From Acidobacteriota bacterium (GTDB lineage: Bacteria; Acidobacteriota; Terriglobia; Bryobacterales; Bryobacteraceae): 49,923 nt of DNA. Of this stretch, positions 32,832 to 40,629 are shown in pieces. Position numbers and translations under genes: made by a program. Every line of letters begins with the position of its first letter. Position 1 is the first letter of the stretch. The notes under the pieces were generated by a model that worked only from the letters and a program-made list of their open reading frames with translations, searched no databases and was not told where the DNA came from. The stretch lies in NCBI GenBank assembly GCA_018268935.1, contig JAFDVS010000135.1:1-49923 (forward strand), in the 5' to 3' direction.

Positions 32832-33830
32832 ATGGCTATTCTCACTACAGTCGTGGGCAGTTATCCCACACCTCACTGGCTCCTCGGAAATACGAGCCGC
32901 ACGGTTCTGCGCGACGCCGTCATGGTGGTTCTGAAGACGCAGGAACTCGCCGGAATTGACGTCATCGCCGACGGCGAACTGAACCGCTTCGATCCTTCGC
33001 ATCCGGAAACGAACGGGATGATCGACTACTTCGTCACACGCATGGACGGGATCCGCTCGCGCTTCTCCGTGAGCGACATCGACGAATTCCGCAAAGACGC
33101 CGGCATGACCTATCGCACCGACCCCGCCGGCATCGTCATTGGGCCCATCGGCGAAGGCGTGCTCAATCTGCCGCGCGACTACGAGTTCACGCGCACGCTG
33201 GCCGCCAAGCCGATCAAGTTCACCTGCACCGGCCCGCACATGCTGACGAAAGTGCTGACCGACCGGCACTACGGCGGCCGCGACAAAGTGGCCATGGCGA
33301 TTGCCGATGTGTTGCGCTCTCAGATGCAGCGCATTGACGCCGAGATCGTGCAGATCGACGAAGCCAACATCAGCGGACACCCGGAAGACCGCGAATGGGC
33401 GCTGGCGGCGATCAATCACGTGCTGGGCGGGATTCGTAAGACCCGCGGCGTGCATATCTGCTTCGGCAACTACGGCGGCCAATCCGTGCAGAAGGGCTTC
33501 TGGAAAGACCTGATGCCGTTCCTCAACGGGCTGCAGGTGGATCACCTGGTGCTGGAGTTCGCACGGCGCGGGTTCGGCGAATTGGAAGCGTTCCGCGACC
33601 TGGACCCGAAGATCGGCCTGGGACTTGGCGTAGTGGATATCAAGGATAACGGCATCGAGTCCGCATCGCTGATTGCCGAGCGCATTGAGCATGCGGAGAA
33701 AGTGCTGGGGCCTGGCCGGGTGAAGTACATTCATCCCGATTGCGGCTTCTGGATGCTGCAGCGCAGCGTCGCCGATGGCAAGATGCGGGCGCTGGTGGAC
33801 GGCCGGAATCTCTTCGAAGGACGGAAGTGA
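32832..33830 (+). CDS. MetE-like methyltransferase consisting of the catalytic domain only (core-MetE type)
   Basis: 332 residues, cytoplasmic, covering only the C-terminal catalytic barrel of cobalamin-independent methionine synthase (full MetE is about 750 residues). The zinc site is intact: H208 and C210 (VHICFGN), E242 (LVLEFARR) and C304 (HPDCGFW). The start MAILTTVVGSYP and VIADGELNRFD match the substrate region. Such short MetE proteins may take the methyl group from a corrinoid protein or an unknown donor instead of polyglutamyl-methyltetrahydrofolate. The acceptor may be homocysteine or another thiol. It is followed four bases later by a secreted PD40 protein, with no methionine gene nearby. 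Confidence 0.88.
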   Translation: MAILTTVVGSYPTPHWLLGNTSRTVLRDAVMVVLKTQELAGIDVIADGELNRFDPSHPETNGMIDYFVTRMDGIRSRFSVSDIDEFRKDAGMTYRTDPAGIVIGPIGEGVLNLPRDYEFTRTLAAKPIKFTCTGPHMLTKVLTDRHYGGRDKVAMAIADVLRSQMQRIDAEIVQIDEANISGHPEDREWALAAINHVLGGIRKTRGVHICFGNYGGQSVQKGFWKDLMPFLNGLQVDHLVLEFARRGFGELEAFRDLDPKIGLGLGVVDIKDNGIESASLIAERIEHAEKVLGPGRVKYIHPDCGFWMLQRSVADGKMRALVDGRNLFEGRK

Positions 33831-33834
33831 TTGC

Positions 33835-34830
33835 ATGATGCGGAATCTGATCCTGTTTCTGCTGTGCGGCGCAGCGATGGCCGCCGAATTGAAGAACCTG
33901 AAGCAACTCACCAGCGGGGGCCAGAATGCCGAAGCGTATTGGGCGCCCGATGGCAAGCGCATTGTGTTTCAATCGACGCGTGAGAAACTGCAGTGCGACC
34001 AGATCTTCGTGATGAACGCGGACGGATCAGATCAGCGCATGGTGTCGACAGGCAAAGGCCGCACCACATGCGGCTACTTCCTTCCCGACAACAAGCACAT
34101 CGTGTATGGATCGACGCATGAGGCGGGCGAAGCATGCCCGCCCGCAGCCGATCGCAGCAAGGGCTACGTGTGGGCCGTGTATCCGAGCTTCGATATCTTC
34201 CTGGCCACCGATCAGGGCAAGATGGTGAAGAAGTTGACGGATGCTCCCGGCTACGATGCCGAGGCAACCATCAACTTCAAGACGAAGAAGATTCTCTACA
34301 CCTCGATGGCGTCGGGTGATCTGGACCTGTGGACGATGAACCTGGATGGGTCGGGAAAGAAGCAGATCACGAAAGACAAGGGCTACGACGGCGGTGCGTT
34401 CTTCTCGCGCGACGGCAAGCACATGGTGTGGCGCGCGAATCATCCCACGGGCGAAGGATTGCAGCGCTACATGGAGTTGCTGAAGGACAATCTCACTTCG
34501 CCCATGCGCATGGAGATCCTGATCGCCGATGGCGCCGGCAAAAACGCGAAGCAGATCACCAACTTCGGCTGCGCCAGCTTCGCGCCTTCTTTCACCCCGG
34601 ATGGCAAGAAGATCATCTTCGCGTCGAACAAGCACAATTGCGATGGGCGGAAATTTGAGCTGTTTCTGATGAACCTGGATGGCTCCGGATTGGAGCAGGT
34701 GACGAATTTCGGCGGTTTCACTTCGTTTCCGGAGTTTTCGCCCGATGGGAAGACGTTGGTGTTCAGTTCGGACAAAGATGCGAAGTCGCGGTATGAGTTT
34801 AATATCTTTGTTGCGGATTGGGTGCAGTAG
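33835..34830 (+). CDS. Secreted TolB-like PD40 propeller protein
   Basis: 331 residues with a short signal peptide (MMRNLILFLLCGAAMAAE). Repeats of the type AYWAPDGKRIVF, IFVMNADGSDQR, LDLWTMNLDGSGKKQIT, SFTPDGKKIIFASN and LFLMNLDGSGLEQVTNFGG are PD40 blades as in the C-terminal domain of TolB. It lacks the TolB N-terminal domain, so it is a free periplasmic propeller, possibly binding peptides or a partner protein. Five cysteines (CDQ, TTCGY, EACPP, FGCAS, HNCDG) could form disulphides. GGAAG precedes the start, and the gene is probably co-transcribed with the MetE-like gene. Confidence 0.85.
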   Translation: MMRNLILFLLCGAAMAAELKNLKQLTSGGQNAEAYWAPDGKRIVFQSTREKLQCDQIFVMNADGSDQRMVSTGKGRTTCGYFLPDNKHIVYGSTHEAGEACPPAADRSKGYVWAVYPSFDIFLATDQGKMVKKLTDAPGYDAEATINFKTKKILYTSMASGDLDLWTMNLDGSGKKQITKDKGYDGGAFFSRDGKHMVWRANHPTGEGLQRYMELLKDNLTSPMRMEILIADGAGKNAKQITNFGCASFAPSFTPDGKKIIFASNKHNCDGRKFELFLMNLDGSGLEQVTNFGGFTSFPEFSPDGKTLVFSSDKDAKSRYEFNIFVADWVQ

Positions 34831-34832
34831 GA

Positions 34833-34982
34833 CTACCGGTAGACATCTCCACGTTGTGCGATCCGGCGGACTTCATCGGATTCCCCAGCATCATCAACTG
34901 CGTATACGACACGATAGTCACCGACACGCACCCGGTACAGATCACTGTGCGAGCTTGCCGGCAGCCCTCTGCCACCGCAATC
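34833..34982 (-). pseudogene. RelE/ParE-family toxin remnant
   Basis: 49 codons ending RIAQRGDVYR encode the C-terminal third of a RelE-type toxin: DLYRVRVGDYRVVYAV followed by VRRIAQRGDVYR, the family's conserved core and tail. The N-terminal helices and any start codon are missing. The frame is the same as, and starts directly after, the TAG of the upstream 142-residue gene. No antitoxin gene is adjacent. It is a decayed toxin, or it would be a C-terminal extension if that stop is read through. Confidence 0.75.
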
Positions 34983-35411
34983 CTATTTTAGTGCCACGTG
35001 GCTTGTCTGAGGCTGAACCACACTCGCCGAGCGATGCAGGTTGTAGTTATACGCAGCGGCCGATCCCAGCGCTCCAGCCAGCACGAAGTTCGTCCACGTG
35101 CCGTACCGCTCGGCCTTCGGATGGTTCTTCATCATCATGTACTGCGCACCCAGCACGCCTCCGGTGATGAGCGCCTTCAGCGCTACGCCTTGTGAGCCAA
35201 AGCGGCCATTGGGCCCGGCCAGCACGGGGTTCGCTTCCACCCGTCCCCACGAGGAATGGGCATCCACGCTGGTGGCAGCGGCCAAAGCCACGGCACTCAC
35301 CTTCCACCATACGGAGCGCTTGCGGCTCTGTTCAGGGCGCACAACGTTCTGTGCGGAGAGCGTCTGGAAGGTAAGAAGAGCAACGACGGTGAGAAGAAGT
35401 GTGTTTCGCAT
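34983..35411 (-). CDS. Small hypothetical envelope protein
   Basis: 142 residues with a signal peptide (MRNTLLLTVVALLTFQTLSAQ) and two to three weak hydrophobic segments (about 36-52, 80-97, 107-123). The rest is polar, with WGRVEANPVLAGPNGRFGSQGVALKAL and KAERYGTWTNFVLAGALGSAAAYN. The mixture suggests an inner-membrane or periplasmic protein of unknown role. No family is recognised. The stop codon is directly followed, in frame, by the toxin remnant. Confidence 0.65.
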   Translation of the reverse strand: MRNTLLLTVVALLTFQTLSAQNVVRPEQSRKRSVWWKVSAVALAAATSVDAHSSWGRVEANPVLAGPNGRFGSQGVALKALITGGVLGAQYMMMKNHPKAERYGTWTNFVLAGALGSAAAYNYNLHRSASVVQPQTSHVALK

Positions 35412-35472
35412 ATCAGGTGAGCCCAGTATGCGGTCTCAGGTGTTCTTTCGTGCCCACCATCACATTGGACTT

Positions 35473-35544
35473 AGTACTGGCACGCGGCACTGTACCAGGA
35501 TGCTAAGGCGGGGCTCTCAAAATCAGCACGCGTGTGCCAGTACT
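35473..35544. repeat. Inverted repeat in an intergenic gap
   Basis: AGTACTGGCAC (35473-35483) and GTGCCAGTACT (35534-35544) are exact inverted copies with a 50-base loop. The loop contains further partial copies (CACGCG, GTACC). The gap 35412-35555 between two minus-strand genes has no ORF. It resembles a REP-type element or the ends of a small mobile hairpin, but a second copy elsewhere would be needed to say so. Confidence 0.4.
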
Positions 35545-35555
35545 GCAATACGGGA

Positions 35556-37211
35556 CTAACGCAGCACAATAGGATCTTCGATCAACTGCGGCGGGGTGGC
35601 TGAAGAGTCGTCAGACACCAGTTCCGGTCCCGTCCGATCGGGGTTATCCTTCCATTTTCCAGGCACTTTGCGCAAACCGATGGGGAAGATGGTGAGAGTA
35701 CCATCAGGCGCAATGCGGAGGCGTAGGAAGTTTTTGAAGTGGGGAATAGAGAGCGCGGAAAAAGCTTCGTTGGCGTGGCGGCCGAAGACATTGAGGGATA
35801 TGAGGAGATACAACCCCATGATCGTTGGTCCTACCACCCATCCTCCAAGGAATGTAAATAGGGCTACGAGCAGCGTGTCCAGCGGTTCCCTCATGTCTGG
35901 AATCAGTTCCCGAACCCACCACGACACAACGAACGACGCCGTGATATTCGCCGCTCCGTGCAGCGCGCCGCCAATCACTTTGTAACGTGTGTCATGGGTA
36001 TCGGTGAATAGCACGTAGCCAACCAGCGTGATGCTGACAACAATGGACGCAAGCGGCGTGGTGACGATCTTCGTAAACAACTCCCAGCCGTCGGCAAAGG
36101 CCCCCACCGATCCCGAGATGAAGACATACAACACAGCGGTGAGCAGTCCGAAACTGGGGTTGTGGAAGAGGAACGCCAGATTGCCCCAGGTGAGGCTGCG
36201 CGACTCCTCCACTGAAGGAAAGGATTCCTTGAGCAGAAATTCACGACCGCGTTCGTCGTGCTCCTTAAGGACACGCACGGCATCGTCAGGATGCGTCGGA
36301 TGAAGGAACGCGCCGCCTCCCCCGGCGGTGATCTTCTGCACCTTCTTCGGACCTTCGTGGCGGCGGTAGTGATGAAGATCCCCGGCAAGGAACACAGAAA
36401 CACGGCCTTTCAGCACCTGTGTTTCCAGAAAGCGCAAGTTGTTCTCGTTGTATTCCGGATCGTGATCGCCATAGATCGCGGCATTGACCCAGTGCGGATC
36501 GGCGTTGCACAGGATGACGCGGTCACCCGATTGAAAGCGATCCGCGACGCGGCGGAAGAAATCGACTTGCGGCTGGTCGATATCGGCGGCGAGTTGGACA
36601 TCGGTGCCAAGTAACCACCATCCATAACGAAGCTTCACAGCGAAGTAACTGCGCCGCTGTGCAGCGTGCCAGCCTCCGATGTTCCGGTTCTGGCAGAACA
36701 ATCGGGTAAAGGCAGCGAGGCTGTCATACCAATCGTGATTGCCGGGGACCGCAAACATTTTCGGCCGTTTGCGTAGTGGCGGGCGGCGATCGGGAAAGGC
36801 GGCGGCGAATGGCGCCGTAAAGCGGCGTTGATATTCATGCCGGGAAGCGATGGGGTATACCTGATCGCCACCGAGAACCAGCACGTTCGCCCGCTCCGTA
36901 GTGTGCACTCTGCCGTGAGAATCCTCGAGGTCAAGCGTGGGCAACGCAGCCGTACTGGCCACTGCATAGGTGGAATCCCAGCCATCGCCGGTATCGCTGA
37001 TGTAGTCAATCCAGAAGTCGCCAGCGGGCAGATCCATTTCCGCTTCGCAATCAAAGGGCTCCAGCGGTTCAGCGGTGGTAAGCGCTTCTATCAATCGCCG
37101 GTCGGAATGGCGCCCAAGCGCGGTGGAAACCATTACCTCTAAAGCCGTGCGCACCAGTTGCGGCGGGTCGAACCAGCCGACCATGGGGAGCTTTTCCCGT
37201 TCCTGAGGCAT
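35556..37211 (-). CDS. Metallophosphoesterase with C-terminal membrane domain
   Basis: 551 residues from ATG at 37211. The N-terminal calcineurin-like phosphoesterase has metal motifs SDTGDGWDS (about 73-80), VLGGDQVYP (about 112-120), GNHDW (about 157-161), ILCNADPHW and LAGDLHHYRRH. Residues about 370-500 hold five to six membrane segments, followed by a short cytoplasmic tail. Because the first domain has no signal peptide, the active site is probably cytoplasmic next to the membrane. The substrate could be a nucleotide or phospholipid headgroup. The TATACT box six bases before the start is shared with the divergent enolase-superfamily gene. Confidence 0.87.
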   Translation of the reverse strand: MPQEREKLPMVGWFDPPQLVRTALEVMVSTALGRHSDRRLIEALTTAEPLEPFDCEAEMDLPAGDFWIDYISDTGDGWDSTYAVASTAALPTLDLEDSHGRVHTTERANVLVLGGDQVYPIASRHEYQRRFTAPFAAAFPDRRPPLRKRPKMFAVPGNHDWYDSLAAFTRLFCQNRNIGGWHAAQRRSYFAVKLRYGWWLLGTDVQLAADIDQPQVDFFRRVADRFQSGDRVILCNADPHWVNAAIYGDHDPEYNENNLRFLETQVLKGRVSVFLAGDLHHYRRHEGPKKVQKITAGGGGAFLHPTHPDDAVRVLKEHDERGREFLLKESFPSVEESRSLTWGNLAFLFHNPSFGLLTAVLYVFISGSVGAFADGWELFTKIVTTPLASIVVSITLVGYVLFTDTHDTRYKVIGGALHGAANITASFVVSWWVRELIPDMREPLDTLLVALFTFLGGWVVGPTIMGLYLLISLNVFGRHANEAFSALSIPHFKNFLRLRIAPDGTLTIFPIGLRKVPGKWKDNPDRTGPELVSDDSSATPPQLIEDPIVLR

Positions 37212-37217
37212 GTGCGG

Positions 37218-37225
37218 AGTATACT
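37218..37225. promoter_or_regulatory. Bidirectional -10 box (AGTATACT palindrome)
   Basis: AGTATACT reads TATACT on both strands. It ends six bases before the minus-strand ATG at 37211 and twelve bases before the plus-strand ATG at 37238. The gap is only 26 bases, so the two promoters must exclude or influence each other. Confidence 0.45.
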
Positions 37226-37237
37226 GGAAAACACTCG

Positions 37238-38476
37238 ATGAAGATCCGATCCGTTCAAGCATTCCTCTTGTCCTATCCCCTTCCGGGACCTCCGAAACTT
37301 ACCTACTACGGCGGAGAAAGAACCATCGTCAAACGCGATGCGATGCTCATTCGCGTGGAGGCGAACGGCATAGTGGGCTATGCTCCAGGCGCGGCCAGTG
37401 AACATTGGAAGCAGCAGATCGAAACGGTCATCGGCCCATTCCTGGAAGGGCGCGCGGCGATTGACGCCGACGCGCTGCGGGTTCAATTCCAACAACTGCA
37501 TCCCGATGACGCGGAATTGCGCAAAATCTACTGCTGCGTGGAAGTGGCCATTTACGACATCATTGGCAAGGCGAAGGGATTACCCGTATCGGAACTGTTG
37601 GGCGGGCGCATTCGCGACCGCATTCGCCTCTACGGCAGTGCGGGCATGTACATGCCGCCGGAGGAGTACGCGGCGGAGGCGGCATTGACCAAAAGCCTCG
37701 GCTTCAGCGCTTACAAGATGAGGCCGGCGCTGGGTCCGGAAGAGGACCTGCGAACCGTCGAGTTGATGCGCGAAGCCACTGGTCCGGATTTCGGCTTGAT
37801 GGTGGACGCACATACCTGGTGGCGCATGGGCGACCGCTCCTATTCCGCGGAAACGATCGCTAAGCTCGCCGAAGAAATGAGCGAGTACGAATTGACATGG
37901 CTCGAAGAGCCGCTCCCGCCAGATGATCACGATGCCTACCGGCGATTGAAGCAACTGGATCTGCTGCCGTTGGCGAGCGGAGAACATGAGCCCGGCGAGG
38001 ACGGGTTCCTCGATCTGCTGGTAGGCCCCTGCGTGGATTACGTGCAGATGGACGTGGTCTGCCAGGGCGGTTATTCGATGGGACGCCGCATCTTCGCGGA
38101 AATCGCACGCACGGAGGCCCGCTTTGCGTTTCACTGTTGGGGCAATGACCTGGAAGTGATCGCCGCGGCACAGATCGGCATCTGCTGGCCGGACACAGTG
38201 GTGGAATGGCTGGAGTACCCCTGCTATTCCACGCCCGGACGGAAGTTCATGTATCCGTTCCCGCTGGCGCAGGACATTCTGAAAACGCCACTGGAAATTG
38301 TAGAGGGCAACCTGATTGTGCCGGTGAAACCGGGGTTAGGCGTTGAGGTGGATGAGTCCGTGATTGAGCGCTACCCGTGGATTCCAGGGCCCTGGTCGCA
38401 TTTCACACTGATCTCGCCGCATGAAACTTTCGCGGTTACGGCGGACCACAGCGTGAAGTGGACGGACAAGAAGTAG
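37238..38476 (+). CDS. Mandelate racemase/enolase superfamily enzyme
   Basis: 412 residues. It has an N-terminal capping domain and a C-terminal TIM barrel. Acid/base and metal residues are visible: K160 in AYKMRPA, metal ligands D190 (VDAHTWW), E224 (LEEPL) and E249 (SGEHEPG), and the late histidine H299 (FHCWGND). This places it among acid-sugar dehydratases or racemases, which abstract the proton next to a carboxylate. The exact sugar acid is unknown. It is the first gene of a five-gene rightward run, with a nine-base gap to the deacetylase. Confidence 0.92.
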   Translation: MKIRSVQAFLLSYPLPGPPKLTYYGGERTIVKRDAMLIRVEANGIVGYAPGAASEHWKQQIETVIGPFLEGRAAIDADALRVQFQQLHPDDAELRKIYCCVEVAIYDIIGKAKGLPVSELLGGRIRDRIRLYGSAGMYMPPEEYAAEAALTKSLGFSAYKMRPALGPEEDLRTVELMREATGPDFGLMVDAHTWWRMGDRSYSAETIAKLAEEMSEYELTWLEEPLPPDDHDAYRRLKQLDLLPLASGEHEPGEDGFLDLLVGPCVDYVQMDVVCQGGYSMGRRIFAEIARTEARFAFHCWGNDLEVIAAAQIGICWPDTVVEWLEYPCYSTPGRKFMYPFPLAQDILKTPLEIVEGNLIVPVKPGLGVEVDESVIERYPWIPGPWSHFTLISPHETFAVTADHSVKWTDKK

Positions 38477-38485
38477 GGAGCGGAT

Positions 38486-39217
38486 GTGATAGCGGAGTTG
38501 GGTCTGCTCAGCGTGACCGCGGCCGCGGCAGGCACCATGGCCTATGCCGTAAGGGGGCGCAGTGCCACGTTGCTCGCTCCATCGGTATGGCGTGGCCCCG
38601 CAACGCGCAAAGCAATAGCCCTCACGTTTGACGATGGACCCAGCGAATCAACGCCGGAACTTCTGGACGTGCTGGATGAGCACAAGGCGAAGTGCACGTT
38701 CTTCCCCATCGGGCGGAATGTCGAACGGCTGCCTGAGATCGCGAAGGAAGTAGCACGGCGCGGGCACGAGTTGGGCAATCACAGCTATACGCATTCGCCG
38801 TTCTATCTGCGGCATCCACAGTTTCTCGAAGACGAGATCGCCATCGCGCAGGATGTGATTGAGGGCGTCGCAGGCGCAAAGCCGGTGTGGCTGCGGACGC
38901 CGTACGGTTGCCGCTGGTTCGGTTTGAAAGAAGCGCAGCAGCGCCACGCATTGACCGGAGTGATGTGGAGCGGCAACGGGCTCGACTGGAAGAAGAACGC
39001 CAAGGCAGTATACCGGCGGATGAAATCGGCCTCGCGCAACGGGGCGATTCTCCTCCTCCATGACGGGAGGGAGCGAAACCTGCGGCCGGACGTACGCAAC
39101 ACGCTGGATGCAGTGCGGCTGCTGTTGCCTGAACTGCGTGAGCAAGGCTATCATCTGTGCACGGTTTCCGAACTCTTATGCCAGAAACAACCACCGAACG
39201 TGTCATCCGCGTCATAG
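38486..39217 (+). CDS. Polysaccharide deacetylase (NodB/CE4 family)
   Basis: 243 residues from GTG at 38486, with GGAGCGG just upstream. An N-terminal membrane anchor (about 5-22) precedes the NodB domain: TFDDGP (47-52) with the catalytic and zinc aspartates D49 and D50, zinc histidines in HSYTH (99-103), RTPYG and LLLHDG near the end. It removes N-acetyl groups from a glycan such as peptidoglycan or an exopolysaccharide on the outer face of the inner membrane. Its last 40 bases overlap the acyl carrier protein gene in another frame. Confidence 0.92.
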   Translation: MIAELGLLSVTAAAAGTMAYAVRGRSATLLAPSVWRGPATRKAIALTFDDGPSESTPELLDVLDEHKAKCTFFPIGRNVERLPEIAKEVARRGHELGNHSYTHSPFYLRHPQFLEDEIAIAQDVIEGVAGAKPVWLRTPYGCRWFGLKEAQQRHALTGVMWSGNGLDWKKNAKAVYRRMKSASRNGAILLLHDGRERNLRPDVRNTLDAVRLLLPELREQGYHLCTVSELLCQKQPPNVSSAS

Positions 39218-39432
39218 CCGCTTCGCAACACTACGATGCGGCGAAGACTGCGTCCATCACGCCGACAAGCACGTTTGAAGAACTTGGCATCGACTCCCTG
39301 GACGATATCCAGATCGTCTTCGCACTGGAGATGGAGTTCGATGTATCCATCCCGGACGATGCCGCGAAAAGCATCCGCGGCATAGCCGACATTGTGCAGG
39401 GAATCGAGAAGTTGCTGGCGGAGAAAAGCTGA
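39178..39432 (+). CDS. Acyl carrier protein
   Basis: 84 residues from ATG at 39178. The phosphopantetheine attachment motif is GIDSLDDI with serine S40, in the usual helix 2 position. Helices 1 and 3 are typical and the protein is acidic. A longer frame from 39157 is possible, but it would overlap the deacetylase more. The paired ketoacyl synthase follows with no gap, so this is a dedicated ACP, not the housekeeping one, which normally lies with fabD/fabF. Confidence 0.92.
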   Translation: MPETTTERVIRVIAASQHYDAAKTASITPTSTFEELGIDSLDDIQIVFALEMEFDVSIPDDAAKSIRGIADIVQGIEKLLAEKS

Positions 39433-40629
39433 ATGAACAGGCGCGTGGTGGTGACCGGCTTGGGCGTGTATTGCGCCTGCGGCCAGTCGCGCGCCGAATT
39501 CTGGAATGCGCTGGCGGCCGGCAGGAGCGCGATCGGCCCGTTGGAGGGCTTTCCCCAGGTGCGATTTCCCAACGCGGCGCAGATGCGCGGGCATGATCCG
39601 TCGGCGCATTTCACGGCGAAGGAGATTGACCTGCTCGATCCATTCGCGCAGTATGCGTTGATCGCGGCGGCGGAAGCAGTGCGCGATTGCGGCGTTGCGT
39701 GGACTGACGCTTTGCGCGAGAGCACCGGCGTGATCACGGGCTCGTGTGTCGGTGGTAAGTCCACGGAGGATGCGTCGTTTCGCGAGTTGTATGAGGAGAA
39801 GCGCACGCGCTTTCACCCGATGATCATCCCGCGCACCATGGCAAATGCCGGCGCAAGCATGATTGGGATGCGCTACGGGCTCACTGGCGCGTCCTTCACC
39901 ACGGCGACGGCTTGTTCCTCGGCGAATCATGCCATCGCGCAGGCGATGTGGATGATCCGCCAGGGACAGTTGGAAATGGCGATTGCCGGCGGCAGTGAGG
40001 CGCCTTTCACGCTGGGCCATTTGAAAGCGTGGGAAGGCCTCCGCGTGGTGTCACCGGACACATGCCGGCCGTTCTGCGCCGATCGCAAAGGGATGATCTT
40101 GGGCGAAGGAGCCGCCATGCTCGTACTGGAGACGCTGGATGCAGCGCGCGCGCGCGGAGCAAGGATTTACGCCGAGGTGGCCGGTGCGGGGATGACAGCC
40201 GATGCCCATCACATCACCCAGCCATCGAGCGATGGTGCGGCGAAGGCAATGCGGCTGGCGTTGCGCGATGCGGGCCTCGAAACAAGCGAGGTGGGGTATA
40301 TCAACGCACACGGCACTGGGACAACGGCGAACGATCCAACTGAGGCCACGGCCATCCGCGCCGTCTTCCCGCACGGAGTGGCGGTAAGTTCCACCAAGTC
40401 GATGCACGGGCACGCGCTGGGTGCCGCCGGCGCGATCGAGGGCGCTGCCACGGTGCTTGCGCTCTATGAGGGCGTGCTGCCTCCAACGGCGAATTTCACC
40501 ACTCGCGATCTCGCCTGCGACATCGATGTCATTGCGAATGAGGCGCGGCCCCGCACTGTGTCAGCGGCGATTTCCAGTTCCTTCGCATTCGGTGGATTGA
40601 ACGCTGTGCTGGCGTTTCGACACATATGA
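39433..40629 (+). CDS. Beta-ketoacyl-ACP synthase, FabF-like
   Basis: 398 residues with the KAS II fold. The nucleophile is C161 (TACSSANH). The catalytic histidines are H293 (NAHGTGTTANDPTE) and H327 (KSMHGHALGAAG), with K322 also present, so it can decarboxylate malonyl-ACP and condense. The sequence departs from housekeeping FabF at the N-terminus (YCACGQSRAEFWNAL), and it sits with its own ACP, deacetylase and histidine kinase. It probably makes a special acyl group rather than bulk fatty acids. It overlaps the kinase start by four bases (ATGA). Confidence 0.92.
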   Translation: MNRRVVVTGLGVYCACGQSRAEFWNALAAGRSAIGPLEGFPQVRFPNAAQMRGHDPSAHFTAKEIDLLDPFAQYALIAAAEAVRDCGVAWTDALRESTGVITGSCVGGKSTEDASFRELYEEKRTRFHPMIIPRTMANAGASMIGMRYGLTGASFTTATACSSANHAIAQAMWMIRQGQLEMAIAGGSEAPFTLGHLKAWEGLRVVSPDTCRPFCADRKGMILGEGAAMLVLETLDAARARGARIYAEVAGAGMTADAHHITQPSSDGAAKAMRLALRDAGLETSEVGYINAHGTGTTANDPTEATAIRAVFPHGVAVSSTKSMHGHALGAAGAIEGAATVLALYEGVLPPTANFTTRDLACDIDVIANEARPRTVSAAISSSFAFGGLNAVLAFRHI

